Source of the DNA: Acanthosepion pharaonis
Taxonomy: Eukaryota; Mollusca; Cephalopoda; Sepiida; Sepiidae
Direction: 5' to 3'
DNA: 64,000 bases
Assembly (NCBI GenBank): GCA_903632075.3
Contig: CAHIKZ030004302.1
Span: forward strand, 478,001 to 542,000
In this document: positions 21,972-34,514 of the stretch, piece after piece
Position numbering within the stretch: the first letter of the stretch is position 1
Layout of the letters: every line of letters starts with the position of its first letter
Made by a program: the position numbers and the translations under genes
The notes under the pieces: model-generated
The model's database searches: none
What the model was told of the DNA's origin: nothing
The model's input: the letters and a program-made list of their open reading frames with translations, nothing else

Positions 21972-22364
21972 TCTGTCTATATTTCTGAGATGCAATGATA
22001 ACAGCAAAATTGCAATATGAGCACTGGTTGCTGAAGACATTAGGTTTATAATACCCAGAAATTCATACCCAGATGTTCTCAAGGACACATGCCACAGTGG
22101 ATAAAGGAGTTGGTTAGATCCAGTGAAAAGATCCAGAGTGTCAGATCAATACCCGGTTAAGGCAATGGAGAACATTCAGAGAGAAATTATCTGATAACTG
22201 ACATCCATCAAACATTGCACGTGTAACTAAAACAGTCTACCCCAGTGAGCGAAATAAAGGGTTCAGTTCGACTTTCAACCACCTGAAGAAGGCCGGAGCG
22301 TACAACGGCCGAAACGTTGCGCTAAAAATAGTGACAAAGATGAGGACAATAATGTAAACAATGT
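21972..22364 (+). mobile_element. Penelope-related foldback repeat with tRNA-like core and 12-bp TSD
   Basis: It begins TCTGTCTATATTTCTGAGATG-like sequence (the same outer end as the 3896 copy) and ends in the conserved AATAATGTAAACAATGT-type tail. The exact 12-bp flank AAATATGTATTA (21957-21968 and 22365-22376) indicates a target-site duplication. Inside, TGCCACAGTGG (22090-22100) resembles a tRNA A box and GATCAATACC (22144-22153) a decayed B box. The tail carries CTGAAGA (22283-22289), GGCCG/CGGCC and GAAAC (22311-22315). Confidence 0.8.
22283..22315 (+). other. Hammerhead-like core motif
   Basis: CTGAAGA, GGCCG, 10-base loop, CGGCC, GAAAC in the order of a hammerhead ribozyme core. Stem III and the cleavage triplet were not identified. 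Confidence 0.45.
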
Positions 22365-22376
22365 AAATATGTATTA
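22365..22376. repeat. Right target-site duplication of the 21972 element
   Basis: AAATATGTATTA, identical to 21957-21968. Confidence 0.75.
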
Positions 22377-22379
22377 AGA

Positions 22380-24511
22380 GAAAGATTTCAAAAATGATAA
22401 TTATTTCTCGGCCAAATAATTTCGAATGTCTAATTTTACAATTAGCATCTGAAGTACACTGAGTCGACTCATGCTGATTCCATCCATATTCCATAGATAA
22501 AAAGACATTTCCACTCAGATAGCTTCTTCCTCGGGACTGTTACACGTGGAACAGACTAACAAAAGAATTCTCGAGAAATCACTACAATCTTAAGGTATTC
22601 ATGTATAGGTTTAAATGTTATCTGTCCCACATGTCGTCATAGTATAGACATTTCACTTCTTGTATGCCTTTACAACAATCTCTAATGTAACTCTTTAACT
22701 TGATTCGGCCTTGATGTTTTTTGCTGGTTGAATAAGAATAAATATGTTTGTAGTGTAATGTTGAATAATCCATTCCTTTTTCCGTAACAATTCATTATCG
22801 AAATTTTCTCTTCGTCAGTATATTTACATAATTAATGCATACCAAAATCAGAAATCGAAAATTTTGCCCTTGATATTAGTTTAAAAGTTAGCTAATAACA
22901 TATTTTTTTAAGGAATGAGTGAAGCATTATTGTAACCATATCTACGTTGAGAGCAGAAGCATATTGTTCAAAGACGAAATAATTCGCTAATCAAACACGT
23001 GAAACAATGCGATCTGACAATCATTTAATGTGAATGATTTTAAATATCTTACATATTAGAATGCTATACAACATTCCACATGCTTCAACATACGGAAAAT
23101 GCTTAAACAATCAGAGTTAATGAAAAGTTAAATGTCATTTAAGACTATATAACCTCACTATAACGAATTTATGAAAAATTATTCTAATTACAATGAATAA
23201 CTCTATATGATTCTTTAAAGGAATTATATTCTCTAGAAACGATCATTTGATGTTTATAATAATATAAAAAAAATCTTCATTGATCCACGTAAAATTTTGA
23301 TAGCGTAAGCAAGGCATTAGAATGTTCTCATACTGTTGTATTCATTATAAGCTGGATCCATGAATTTTCCAGCGTTTGAAAAGTCACATTATTATCTAAT
23401 GCTTCTCGTCTGTTATTCTTTATTTGTGATTCCATATTGATTTATCTAAATGATATATACACATGCTTTAATTGCCTATGCAAAGAAACAATATATATTT
23501 TCTATAATATTCTGATTTTTCTATGTACAGTGTCCCTTCAAGACATGGGTAATCATGGCTCTCCACATTTTTCTGTCCCTTTATATCCCCCTAGTAAAGT
23601 TTGCGTTTTTTTACTATCGCACCTAATGTCTTTTTCCGGAAACAATTTTAAACGAGCAAGTCAAGTGAGCTAGACGTTAATTTCCTTTGTCCCACTTGTC
23701 TTTAATTTGTCCTATCAATGTCAAATTATCTAAACCCTCTTTTTAAGATACATAGATACTTCAACCTTTGCTTTTTCTGATGTTAACTATTTGTGATTTC
23801 ATTTTCTCTAAAACTTCGTCATTACTCACATTTTTCTCAGCATCCTTCTGAAAAAAAAAACACACATTTCTGTTATTTCAAATATAAATAGTTGTTATTT
23901 ACCTTGTAGGTCATAATTTGCAATTGCACAATATATTGCAGAAAATCAGAATAAAAAACATGCTCAATGATTTTGCAATGTCTCATACTCCAGAAGAAAT
24001 GAGGTGCAAATATTGACATATTATATACGTATAATTTGATTTCGGATGAATTTCTGTCGAATTTGTAAAATACTTTTCATATATGCGTAAACCAAATAAA
24101 ATGCATTCTTCTATTTTTTCCACTAGATATTAGATTGCAAAAGTTTCAATAAAAATTTGTATCATGACCACCACTAAAAGATACAGCGATATTCTCAACC
24201 AACACGCCTGCACGCATAATTAAAGAACGTATTGTTATCGAAAAAGAATTCAGTGGAGACGTTTGAAATGAACTTGATGAGGGTGGGAATGCACTTCAGT
24301 TAAACTTTCTCTCATAATTGTGGCACAGTCAAATCTTTATTCTTTGTATGTACCGCGTCTCAGCATTTTCGGGTATAGAGGATAACCGAAATTCCATGAC
24401 ATCAGATGTCCTTTTTAATGACTTGACCAGAAGCATTTTTCTTGCGTGATGATTCTGAGATAAAAGGAAATAAATACAATAAGAAGAGATGAAATACAGG
24501 GTTAACGTAAA

Positions 24512-24515
<4 letters not shown>
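22380..24515. other. Unassigned region
   Basis: About 2.1 kb without a recognised gene, RNA or repeat. Open frames are short and motif-free. Confidence 0.4.
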
Positions 24516-24598
<83 letters not shown>

Positions 24599-24644
24599 AA
24601 TACATTTTACAGCAAAAAACAAAAATTGCCTCAATATAGAACAT

Positions 24645-24685
<41 letters not shown>
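24516..24685. repeat. Two (TA)n microsatellites
   Basis: TA runs at 24516-24592 and 24648-24684 separated by about 55 bases of ordinary sequence. The overlapping frames of 74-128 codons on both strands are translated repeats. Confidence 0.97.
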
Positions 24686-24686
<1 letters not shown>

Positions 24687-24880
24687 CATCAACATATAAA
24701 AATATATACATAGATATATGTCACTCTGCATATATGCATATTTATATGATTCTTTGTATTTACGTAATGCATTTAAGATTGCATACATATTATAAGTGTT
24801 TACGCGCAGGTTAAACTACGCATAACACATACACGGGTGGCAAAAGCACGTAGATACGCTCACACGAAAAACACACACAA

Positions 24881-24988
<108 letters not shown>

Positions 24989-25000
24989 GTATATATATAG

Positions 25001-25045
25001 ATAATAAGTACCGCGCAAATAATATGTATATAATAATATATATAA
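25001..25045 (-). repeat. TA-bounded short repeat, family D, fragment
   Basis: AATAAGTACCGCGCAAATAA matches the core of the unit at 28084-28143, again next to a (TA)n tract. Confidence 0.6.
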
Positions 25046-25354
25046 TATATTACCCCCCCATATATGTATATGATCCAAGTGTATCCTAGTATTATAAAAT
25101 ATTAAGAGATCCACAAAAATAACTTAGTGTATTTATTACAGATGTGATATTAGTTCACAATAAGATCCCAAATCTCCTCATACGCGGAATAAGCTTATTT
25201 CAGTGAAATTACCCAGTTATTTTTTTAAAAAAAGTGTTCAGTATAGTTTAGAGCGACTATTTATTGCAAATTTATAGCATAAGTATTTTATAACATCACT
25301 ACAAACTAACCCTTTTTTTCAACACTTCTTGTGTCTTGGCAACGTTGTTGCTGT

Positions 25355-25589
<235 letters not shown>

Positions 25590-25657
25590 GTGAAAAGTGA
25601 ATATAAATATAAATAAATATATATATATGTATAATTATTTATATATTATACGCGCGG

Positions 25658-25719
25658 TTTGTCTGACGATCGCTAAAGCGTGAAACCCAGGGTCACAAAC
25701 TCACATCTATCCAACCAAA
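25658..25719. mobile_element. Terminal fragment of the 41.5-kb palindromic element family
   Basis: TTTGTCTGACGATCGCTAAA through CACATCTATCCAACCAAA is nearly identical to the right terminus of the element at 41531-42672. Only one terminus is present. It lies between two (TA)n arrays. Confidence 0.85.
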
Positions 25720-25732
25720 ATATATATACACA

Positions 25733-25878
<146 letters not shown>

Positions 25879-25979
25879 CGTGTATGTATGTGTCTTTGTT
25901 TCTGTCTACATCTATACATATTTGCATAAATTTCATATATATTTTGCATATATGTTTTTATTTATGTATTTGCTAAATA

Positions 25980-26790
25980 TAATGTCTGTTTTGAACGGAA
26001 AACAATGTCTGTTTTCATTAATTTTTCAATCAAAGAAAGACGCGCCCTTAGAACGACATCACAATATAGCAACAACAAGAAGCAGCAAGAAGGCGAATAG
26101 AATAATTTTATTTTATCGATTTCATGTTCTTATAAAATTTGTATGGCGACTCTAAGCACAAAACATTGAGAACCAAACACGGAGAATTATAAAAGAATGT
26201 TGACAAGTGAACGAACTCTCGAATATGCAAAATAAAAGAATGAGAATGTAAAAAATAGAATCATAGGAAAAAAAAAAACAAGTGAATGCTTTCTTTGGAA
26301 AGTGTTAAACAGATATTTACAAAAGGAAGTTGAAGATATAAAAACAACTGAAAACCTACAACAGATCATTTTTAGATGAAAATACGAAAGTGAAAATTAT
26401 AAATTCAAGAAATAAATGTGTAAGTAGATAAAGAATAGAAAAAGAAATTATTTTTGAAATAAACGAAAGGAAATATGCAAAGTAAAAAATATGTATTTTA
26501 AATGAGCGCGCAGAAAATGGAAAAGATAGGATGACAAAGAGAAAGAGAGATAGAGAGAGTCAATGACAAAAGGACAGTGAAAATGAGAGAAAAAGATAGA
26601 GAGTAAGAGACTTTATGTTTAAAATAAGCAAATGTATTTGTGAACGACGTTTTGGCTAAGATAGTTGCCTATTCCTGACAGCCATTACGGCTCGTCTCGT
26701 TAGTGCTCTTGCGCTAATATTCAGCTTACGTATATGCAATAATACTGAGATCTGTCATGGTGTACTAACGAAATTACTAGGTAATACTGA
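25980..26790. other. Unassigned purine-rich region
   Basis: Noticeably A/G-rich on the plus strand between about 26200 and 26620, with loose GAGAGA-type repetition. No gene was recognised. Confidence 0.4.
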
Positions 26791-26844
26791 TAATCACACA
26801 CACATACACACACACACACACACACATATATGTGTGTTTATATA

Positions 26845-27200
26845 GATGTATATACATATTCCAGTCGAATCCATTACATTCACTTGCGAAAGGTATTAAT
26901 CCTCTTCTCTTCCCTCCATCTATGGGTTAATAGCAGGATAGACTGGGTTCTATAGCCTTGGATGGCAACTGGTCTAGGAGACGCAAAACTCCAAAATCAA
27001 AAGCCCCGGAGGTGCGTTTGGGAACATTGTGGTACGTAGTGCATCAGTGATCTATTCAGCTCCTCAAAAAGTGTGGATGGTTTGCAATAAAACCTTCACC
27101 ACTATAATCAAATCATATGTGCTTGTGTCTGAGCTGTCGGTTCCGAGGAACGGGGCTATTTGACCCTCATTCGTCGAATACAACGGGAGAATCTCCCATG
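26845..27200 (+). repeat. Dispersed SINE-like repeat, family B
   Basis: ATTCCAGTCGAATCCATTAC, then TATGGGTTAATAGCAGGATA, GACTGGGTTCTATAGCCTTG and GATGGCAACTGGTCTAGGAG. It shares these blocks with 28.82 kb. A CA tract (26800-26826) lies just upstream. The right boundary is uncertain. Confidence 0.6.
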
Positions 27201-27345
27201 TGTATGTATATATTGGGGGAATTTCGCTTGAAGATGGAACAGAGCTTCCTTTAACTCAATTTAATTCAAATAATTATATTGGAGTCTGTTGTTTTGAAAC
27301 ATAAGACCTCTTATGTCGCGAGTTGGAATCATATTTTTAAATAAA

Positions 27346-27349
<4 letters not shown>

Positions 27350-27382
<33 letters not shown>
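27350..27382. repeat. (TA)n microsatellite
   Basis: Short TA run. Confidence 0.93.
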
Positions 27383-27385
<3 letters not shown>

Positions 27386-27680
27386 GTAGTAAATTTTTAA
27401 AATATATAATAATGTTGATGTATATAATGTAAAATTGATGTTTCAGGTCAGATTTGGTCGTTTAGAAGAGGGACATTAGCGTCAGTTGAAAGGTGATACT
27501 GTCTTAAAAATTGCTACATTCCAAACATTTTAAGCGACGCAAAAACTTACTCTATCAAGTTCACACGCATAGACAGTGGCAAATAATACTTAGTCTAATC
27601 ATTCGCATTAGTATTCCTGCAGCAAGCATTCGAGAAGACGTATACACACAGACATACACATATTTATATTTTGTTTATAC

Positions 27681-27681
<1 letters not shown>

Positions 27682-27722
<41 letters not shown>
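27682..27722. repeat. (TA)n microsatellite
   Basis: TA run. Confidence 0.94.
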
Positions 27723-27725
<3 letters not shown>

Positions 27726-27946
27726 AGAAATATAGTCATAAGGTATACTATACCCATGAGTTTAAGTGTTCAATATCAGATTTTAGAGCGGGTGTAATAA
27801 TAAAAGTGGCCTGAATGTTACCTTTAATTATGAAACAGATTTTGCCAGTAGGTGCTGATTCAATGCATATTATATATATACACACGATCTATTGCTGATA
27901 TTGCACGTTTGTATCCAGAATTATACGATATATTAAAGATTTTTCT

Positions 27947-27947
<1 letters not shown>

Positions 27948-28026
<79 letters not shown>

Positions 28027-28029
28027 AAA

Positions 28030-28083
<54 letters not shown>
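27948..28083. repeat. (TA)n microsatellite pair
   Basis: TA runs at 27948-28022 and 28036-28083 split by GAGAAAAGTGTGTG-like sequence. Confidence 0.96.
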
Positions 28084-28086
<3 letters not shown>

Positions 28087-28143
28087 CATTTATATATTAT
28101 ATGCGCGGTACTTATTAGAAAGCACTCAATATCAAAGATAGGG
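28084..28143 (-). repeat. TA-bounded short repeat, family D
   Basis: The minus strand reads GATATTGAGTGCTTTCTAAT, then AAGTACCGCGCATATAATAT, matching 42675-42730 and in part 25001-25045. Both sides abut (TA)n or mixed TG/TA tracts. No coding signal; possibly a miniature element with TA target preference. Confidence 0.65.
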
Positions 28144-28144
28144 C

Positions 28145-28149
<5 letters not shown>

Positions 28150-28193
<44 letters not shown>

Positions 28194-28203
28194 GTGTGTG
28201 TGT
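28150..28203. repeat. (TG)n(TA)n microsatellite
   Basis: Alternating TG and TA tracts. Confidence 0.93.
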
Positions 28204-28780
28204 ATAAATTTATATATACTTGAAAATATCAACTTCATGTGTATATTATATTTCCTATTAGTTACTTATACATATGACTAGAAAGACATTTCTGCAATAC
28301 TGACGAATATTCAGTTAAATTCATATATTTAAATAAAAGTTTAAATAAAATAACGTCAGTCCCATAGTTACCCATCTTATCTTGCAACAGATTTTGATAT
28401 CATTTTATATATATTACCGATCACCAAGTGTCATTCTTTGGTTAAAATTAACTTCATAAATTTACAATCATATGCTTTGTATACATGTAGTTTACCTAAT
28501 AGCAGAATAGTGAGATTTATCCCAACTAGTTCCTCATTATTAATGACCATGTGCCAAACAACTTTAAGCTTAATAAACAGCACCTATAAAAACCCATGTT
28601 AGCCACCTGCAAATTCACAGTCTACTGATATCACGAACTGTTGAATATTATTGAGATTGCTGATACGTTCCATCTTTGCAACAAACAAAAAAAAAAAAAT
28701 AGCAGGAAGAAAATAATATGATACCAGAACGATATTATACAATAATTTTACTTTCTAACTATTTTTGTTTTAAGCTCACC

Positions 28781-28812
<32 letters not shown>

Positions 28813-28819
28813 TAACCAT

Positions 28820-29000
28820 GTGAATGTAATTGATTCGAGTTTGAATTCCAGTCAAATCCGTTACATTGACTTACGTGCTTATACCCTTGAGAAAAGTATG
28901 AATCCTCTTATTCTCCCACCAGCTATGGGTAATTAGTAGGACAGACCGTGTTCTATAGCCTTGGATGGCAACTGGTTTACCACAGAAAGAAATGGCAACC
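28820..29000 (+). repeat. Dispersed SINE-like repeat, family B
   Basis: GAGTTTGAATTCCAGTCAAA, then TTACATTGACTTACGTGC, CAGCTATGGGTAATTAGTAG and CTATAGCCTTGGATGGCAAC repeat the block order of the 26.85-kb copy. Confidence 0.65.
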
Positions 29001-29551
29001 TACTGTGGGAAAAAATTCTGCCTCGTCAGTCATGTATCGAAAGATATATGATCACCTAAATGTGTATCACGCATGGCACATAACTGGCTGATGGAAATAT
29101 CGAGTGAATGAATGAAAAGATGAGAGATCACAAGTTAGAGGGAGAGAGAGGAACTTAATTTTTTCGAATCCATGGTTGAGAAAGCTGCGTCTTTTACCCC
29201 GATGCGAATGTTCGGTTTTAAAATTACAACGAAACATATTTCGAATCTTGATTAGCGTTCATTCCACGCCTTTTCTCAATTCATTCACTGCGCCAGTGTA
29301 TGTTAGATTGATAAATATCCTTATACAATTTAAAATTTACACATGTTGGTGAGACATCGTGATCGAAAAAACCGCATCTACAAACGCAAATGACATCCGT
29401 TTGGACAAACGATCTCTAGTATTTCATAAGAAAAATGCTGGATATAACTGATTTTACTAATGCCAAAAATTTTACTAATTAAAAAAAGAACATAATTATT
29501 TAATGAGATAATACCTTGAAAGATTGATATTAACATAAATATAATATTATC

Positions 29552-29555
<4 letters not shown>

Positions 29556-29601
<46 letters not shown>
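29556..29601. repeat. (TA)n microsatellite
   Basis: TA run. Confidence 0.95.
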
Positions 29602-29604
<3 letters not shown>

Positions 29605-29869
29605 GAATATGCGTACACCTGTGTTCCCCTTCACTGGAATATGATTGGGTGGTATCCGTCATAAATACCGGCGGACGTGTAGGTACGACAGAGTCAAGTA
29701 CCTTATTCTGAGAGGTAAGTCTATAATAACGCCCATTGGACAACGCCATTGATCTACACTTCTTTACCTATGACTCCGACGCGTACCAGTCGATTACTGC
29801 TACCGTATTCTACTGTGTTATAGTAGCCAAAACCACTTAGCTACTTCGTTTAAATATATCCCTTTCCGG

Positions 29870-29873
<4 letters not shown>
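29602..29873. other. Segment between two (TA)n tracts, unrecognised
   Basis: About 270 bases of less AT-rich DNA bounded on both sides by TA runs. The minus-strand frame (to 29749) is open but shows no known motif. The bounded layout resembles the other TA-flanked units of the window. Confidence 0.4.

Positions 29874-29925
<52 letters not shown>
29874..29925. repeat. (TA)n microsatellite
   Basis: TA run. Confidence 0.95.
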
Positions 29926-29927
<2 letters not shown>

Positions 29928-30299
29928 ATAATATTATGGTTAATAATTATAAACATTACATTATATCGCCATATTTCTTCGAATCCATTCTTAAAGAATC
30001 TAACTTACATCTATCACAAAGAGTCCGTATACAAAGAACTTTTCCATGATTAAATGGAATACCACCCCACTACATCGTCTAACCGCACAATCATGAAAAC
30101 ATTAGAACTCCTATTAATTGATCATTCAAGCAATTAATTCTTCTGCTTGGTGGATCCTTCCAAACGTCGAGCTGGCAAGAATGCGCATAGCTAACATATA
30201 TCCAGTACTTCTGTTATCCATCGCCCCATTACCATACTGACCTTAGCTTCCTGTACGCACTGCTCCAAAGAGAGTAACAGATGTCTTCAGGAGAGGATA

Positions 30300-31095
30300 G
30301 CAATTCAAAAGAGGAGGAAGTCCTTGATCCAGATTACAGAGATATTACCCAATTCTTCAGAACAGGAACTTTTATCCGTCTCTTCCCATGTCTTCGTGAG
30401 GATCGGAGAAGTATGCATTAGCGTCAAGATCGTTCTAGATGCCTTGGAAAATGAAGTGTATGGTTGGGAAATTATCGGGGACTTCAAAATGCTGGCATTT
30501 CAGATGGGTCTCCAAGTCGGCTTTACTAAGTTTCAGTGGTATCTTTGACTTTGAGAAAGCAGAGACACCGCGGCACACTACCACATTGGACAGACTTCAA
30601 TGTGGGCATGAACAATGTCAAATGGGAGCCATTGTTGGAGCTCTGGAATGCATTTTGTTCTCCACTGACCTTAAAATAGGATGTTATGAAATAATTTGTC
30701 ACAGCTATAGATAAGTAATCTGCAACCTTCCTGTTTCATCATGATATTTTCCCCAAACTGTCTGCGGCAAAAGTCAAAGCCGGTGTCTTCGTCGGACAAA
30801 AAATAAAGATTATCACCGCTTGCAAGGAATTCCCCCAAGAAGCTCGCTAGGACGGAGAAAACAACGCGGAACAGATGTGTCGAAGGGATTATGTAGGGCA
30901 TGTTCAGAAAATGGTAAAACCACGCAGGAAATTCCCCAAATTCAATATTCTTGACGCTCATTTTGATAAATTCAAGGGGAAACATGGAGGTGTAAGCAGA
31001 GGAGCAATGTGAGCGCTTCTACCAAGATACACTAGACACCGAATGGCAATAAGGAAGGATCGTATAATGAAAATATGATAACAGTCTATATTTGG
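30300..31095 (+). pseudogene. Decayed member of a multi-copy invertebrate protein family
   Basis: Plus-strand fragments in consistent order: EEEVLDPDYRDITQFFRTG; WEIIGDFKMLAFQMGLQVGF and TKFQWYL; NNVKWEPLLELWNAF; FHHDIFPKLSAAKVKAGVFV then GQKI; FNILDAHFDKFKGKHGGVS; and in a shifted frame EEQCERFYQDTLD. This series matches, from memory, a family of uncharacterised repetitive proteins in many invertebrates (patterns LSDAKLKEGIFVGPQI, H.LDSHLD.F.EN.G..SEEQGERFHQDI). I cannot name the parent transposon superfamily. Several stops and frame changes make it a pseudogene. Confidence 0.65.
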
Positions 31096-31212
31096 TGATT
31101 ATTTCGTAATTTACGGTATGAACAAAGTGTTAAAAATTACTTTAAAATTTTTGGTGGTCTCTATTTTTAATCCGAGAATAAATAAATACTAAGTTTTAAT
31201 CATAAGTTCTTT

Positions 31213-31681
31213 TCCTTATCTTTGTCGGCATAATTATTACAGCGTTTCGGCCGTTGTATGCTCCGGCCTTCTTCAGGTGGTTGGAATGTCGAACTGAACC
31301 CTTTAAATCGCTCACTGGGGTAGAATGTTCTAGTTCCGCGTGCCATGTTTAATGGATGTCAGTTATCTCTTGTTAATTCCCGTCTCCAAGTTCTCCACCG
31401 CCTTAATCAGGTATTGAACTCACACTCTATGGATCCTGTCACTGGATCTAACTAACGCCTTTATCCACTGTGCCATGTGTCCTTGAGGAACGTGGAACTA
31501 GAACAGTCTACCCTAGTGAGCGAATTAAAGGGTACAGTTTGACATTCCGACCACCTGAAGAAGGTCGAAATGTACAACGGCCGAAACTTTGGAATAAACA
31601 TGATGACAAAGATGAGGACAATAGTCCGAATAATGTAAATAGTGTACATAATATCTCATCTCAGAATTATAGACAAATATA
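31213..31681. mobile_element. Inverted pair of Penelope-related foldback repeat with tRNA-like core
   Basis: The left half (31213-31478) is the minus-orientation repeat, including the tRNA-like head: on the minus strand TGGCACAGTGG-like A box (31465-31475 region) and GTTCAATACC (31410-31419). The right half (31490-31681) is the plus-orientation tail, joined at TTGAGGAACGTGGAAC and running through CAACGGCCGAAAC to CTCATCTCAGAATTATAGAC. The halves are inverted copies around the head, giving one long foldback unit. The right hammerhead-like stem is damaged (GGTCG opposite CGGCC). Confidence 0.8.
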
Positions 31682-31866
31682 TTGTTTTCTTATTACATGT
31701 TGTAAACAAGAATATTCTCATTCGCCAGTTTGCCCAACGGGAATAGGCAAATATCAAAAATATTACTATTCTGGTTAGAAAGCAAACTTTGAAAGAAATA
31801 TTAATCATTTTTCATACTTTCTAGGGGTAAGAAAATCTCTATCCAAGGAGACACAATCGTGTTAAA

Positions 31867-31869
<3 letters not shown>

Positions 31870-31911
<42 letters not shown>
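31870..31911. repeat. (TA)n microsatellite
   Basis: TA run. Confidence 0.95.
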
Positions 31912-31913
<2 letters not shown>

Positions 31914-32530
31914 AATTGATTTAAAATATGTTTTTTTTCGCTACACAGTTCTAACCATGTTTCAAAAATAGAAGCTAAAAGCCCCGAATTTAATTTTGTA
32001 ATTAAATTAAAGTCATTAGTTTCATTTCATCCTCAAACGAATTTTGGAGTAACTTTTAAAATTACTGGGTTTTAAAGACACAACTAAAATCATAATTCAT
32101 GTTTCCAAGGTTACAGATGGATCCAGTTTACTACACGAGGGGTGTCTGGGTGTTCAATATGTCTATATTTTAATGTATCAGTTATTGCTACGTTTTGGTA
32201 GTGGGTAGGGATGTATTTTTCAATAAAATTTAACATCCGTTAAAAGCGTGTCGTCTGGATTTTTTAAAATTTTATTGTTAACGGCAAAAATTCTTACGAC
32301 ATTTTTTTTCCTTCGTATATTTAAAGATTTTTGGGGGGTGTTTAGGTTAGAATACTTTTTATTTAACTACGATTTTAAATATTTTTACTTTTAATTTTTA
32401 ATATACTATATTTCTTTTAAGAACAATTAAATGTAATGAGAATCCCCTTACAGTATGTAAAATTATTATCACATCAAGTATATTACGATTTTTAAAAATT
32501 TTATATTTAAATAAATTTTTTTACACTTAC
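31912..32530. other. Unassigned region
   Basis: AT-rich, no recognised gene or repeat. Confidence 0.4.
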
Positions 32531-32532
32531 AA

Positions 32533-32566
32533 AAATATATATATATATATATATATATATAATAAT

Positions 32567-32647
<81 letters not shown>
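32533..32647. repeat. (TA)n with (TAA)n interruption
   Basis: TA run interrupted by AATAATAATAAT near 32560-32572 and ending in TAATAATAA. Confidence 0.96.
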
Positions 32648-32650
<3 letters not shown>

Positions 32651-33041
32651 ATAAATGTTCATTTTCTTCTTCACCATTGCACGAATGTCCCGCACGTAGC
32701 AATCTTCAGGTAAATGTTAGCTGTTTTATTTTACATCGAACTCTTTTATGGAACTTTCGCTTCGTTCAGCCCAAATAATATAAAGTTTTCTATCGCAAAT
32801 ATTAGTTCCCACCAAATGATGCAAAAATACTTATCGCAAATATTAATTAAGACCAAGAAATTATAAATATGCAAATAAATATAGTAACATCAGAAAATTC
32901 ATATAAAAAAAACACCATCAGATAAACACGAGACGTCTAAGTAATCAACGAAGGAAAAACAACATACCATTTTAAAATTAAAATAAAACTTCGTAGTAAT
33001 TACTTCTCGGATTTTTCTATTTGTTTCTAATCATCGATATT

Positions 33042-33043
<2 letters not shown>

Positions 33044-33124
<81 letters not shown>
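33044..33124. repeat. (TA)n(TG)n microsatellite
   Basis: TA run passing into a TG run. Confidence 0.96.
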
Positions 33125-33129
<5 letters not shown>

Positions 33130-33821
33130 GCGCCCGCGTCTGTGTATTATTATAATATAAAAATAATTTAATTATCCGACAGGGACTTCCTGTTTCTGAG
33201 ATAATTTTTATATTCAAACTTTGTAGTGAATTAATGTGATTTGATTTATTTAAAATATACAATATTTTAAATGAGTTACATATAAATTAAATTCATAATA
33301 TGGTTAAATTTTAAGAATTGTGGTTTTATTTTCGAATTTAGATCTTTGATTAAACGTTAATATTAAATTTTCAAAATCAAACCTGTTGTTTACACAGGCG
33401 GTGGTGATATTCATACGTAGAAAACATTGCATTTCAAAACATGGCTATTCATTCTCTCTCTCTCTCAACCCCCTCCACACACACACACACACACAGTGTG
33501 AGTTTGATCCCTATTACAACAAAAGTTGTTTTATGGGAAACCATGTTTTATTAGACGTCCTGTTCTTATATTGTGTGAATTCGGTATAAGGTCAAGAGCA
33601 TTTAATAGGCTTTATATAGAAAAGACAACGAATCAGACGGTGGTTTTCCCTACAAAAGTGGGAAAGCAGGTTTGAACCCAGCCGGAGTGCACATTTTCTT
33701 TCTTTAAACAAAACAGTGCCTCCACATAACCACATAATAACGTTTGTATTGGTTGGGAATAGTGATGAAAGTTATTCATTGATTTATTTGAATTTCTCTC
33801 TCTCTTTTCTCTCTCTCTCTC

Positions 33822-33825
<4 letters not shown>

Positions 33826-33880
<55 letters not shown>
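33826..33880. repeat. (TA)n microsatellite bordered by CT/GA repeats
   Basis: TA run with TCTCTC on the left and AGAGAGAAGAGAG on the right, so the locus is roughly palindromic. Confidence 0.95.
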
Positions 33881-33882
<2 letters not shown>

Positions 33883-33889
33883 AGAGAAG

Positions 33890-34450
33890 AGAGAGAAAAA
33901 GTGTGAGAGAGGAAAACAGAGACCGAATAATAAGCTGTATTTAAAAAACGAAAATAATGAAAACAGAGGAAGGCCGAAAAATGTCAATAATACAAATTTC
34001 TTGAAATATCGAAAAGATGGCGAACTAAATAAAACAAGAGACCTGAGCGCGACAGAATAAAAAAAACGCATGAAAAAGCAAATAGAGAAGAAGAGCAAGG
34101 AAGATACATAAAACCTGGTATCATCATCTGGGGAATTTGTTTTCATATTCATTCAAACCTTCATTCATGCGTCTATTTATTTTCAGGTTCTGTTTTCCCT
34201 GGTGTTGCTACGAGAGAATAACATTAATATAGTCGAACGTGGGCCGCCGTAACAGTATTAAGAAGACAAGCAATCGTTTTATATTTTTATTCACTTTATC
34301 TGTTCATATCAATGCGGCAATTGTGGTGAACAATGACGTCAAAATGGATGACCACATTGATGTCTAGTCGAATGAAAGGATTATCGCCATATTTTTGTAT
34401 GGTCCTGGGTGAGATGTGGAAGAAAAATCAAGATATACTGACTAAAAACC
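33890..34450. other. Unassigned region
   Basis: Purine-rich at first, then ordinary; nothing recognised. Confidence 0.4.
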
Positions 34451-34451
34451 T

Positions 34452-34459
34452 GCAAAAGA

Positions 34460-34513
<54 letters not shown>

Positions 34514-34514
34514 T
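34452..34514. repeat. (AAT)n microsatellite
   Basis: About 20 AAT triplets. Confidence 0.97.
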
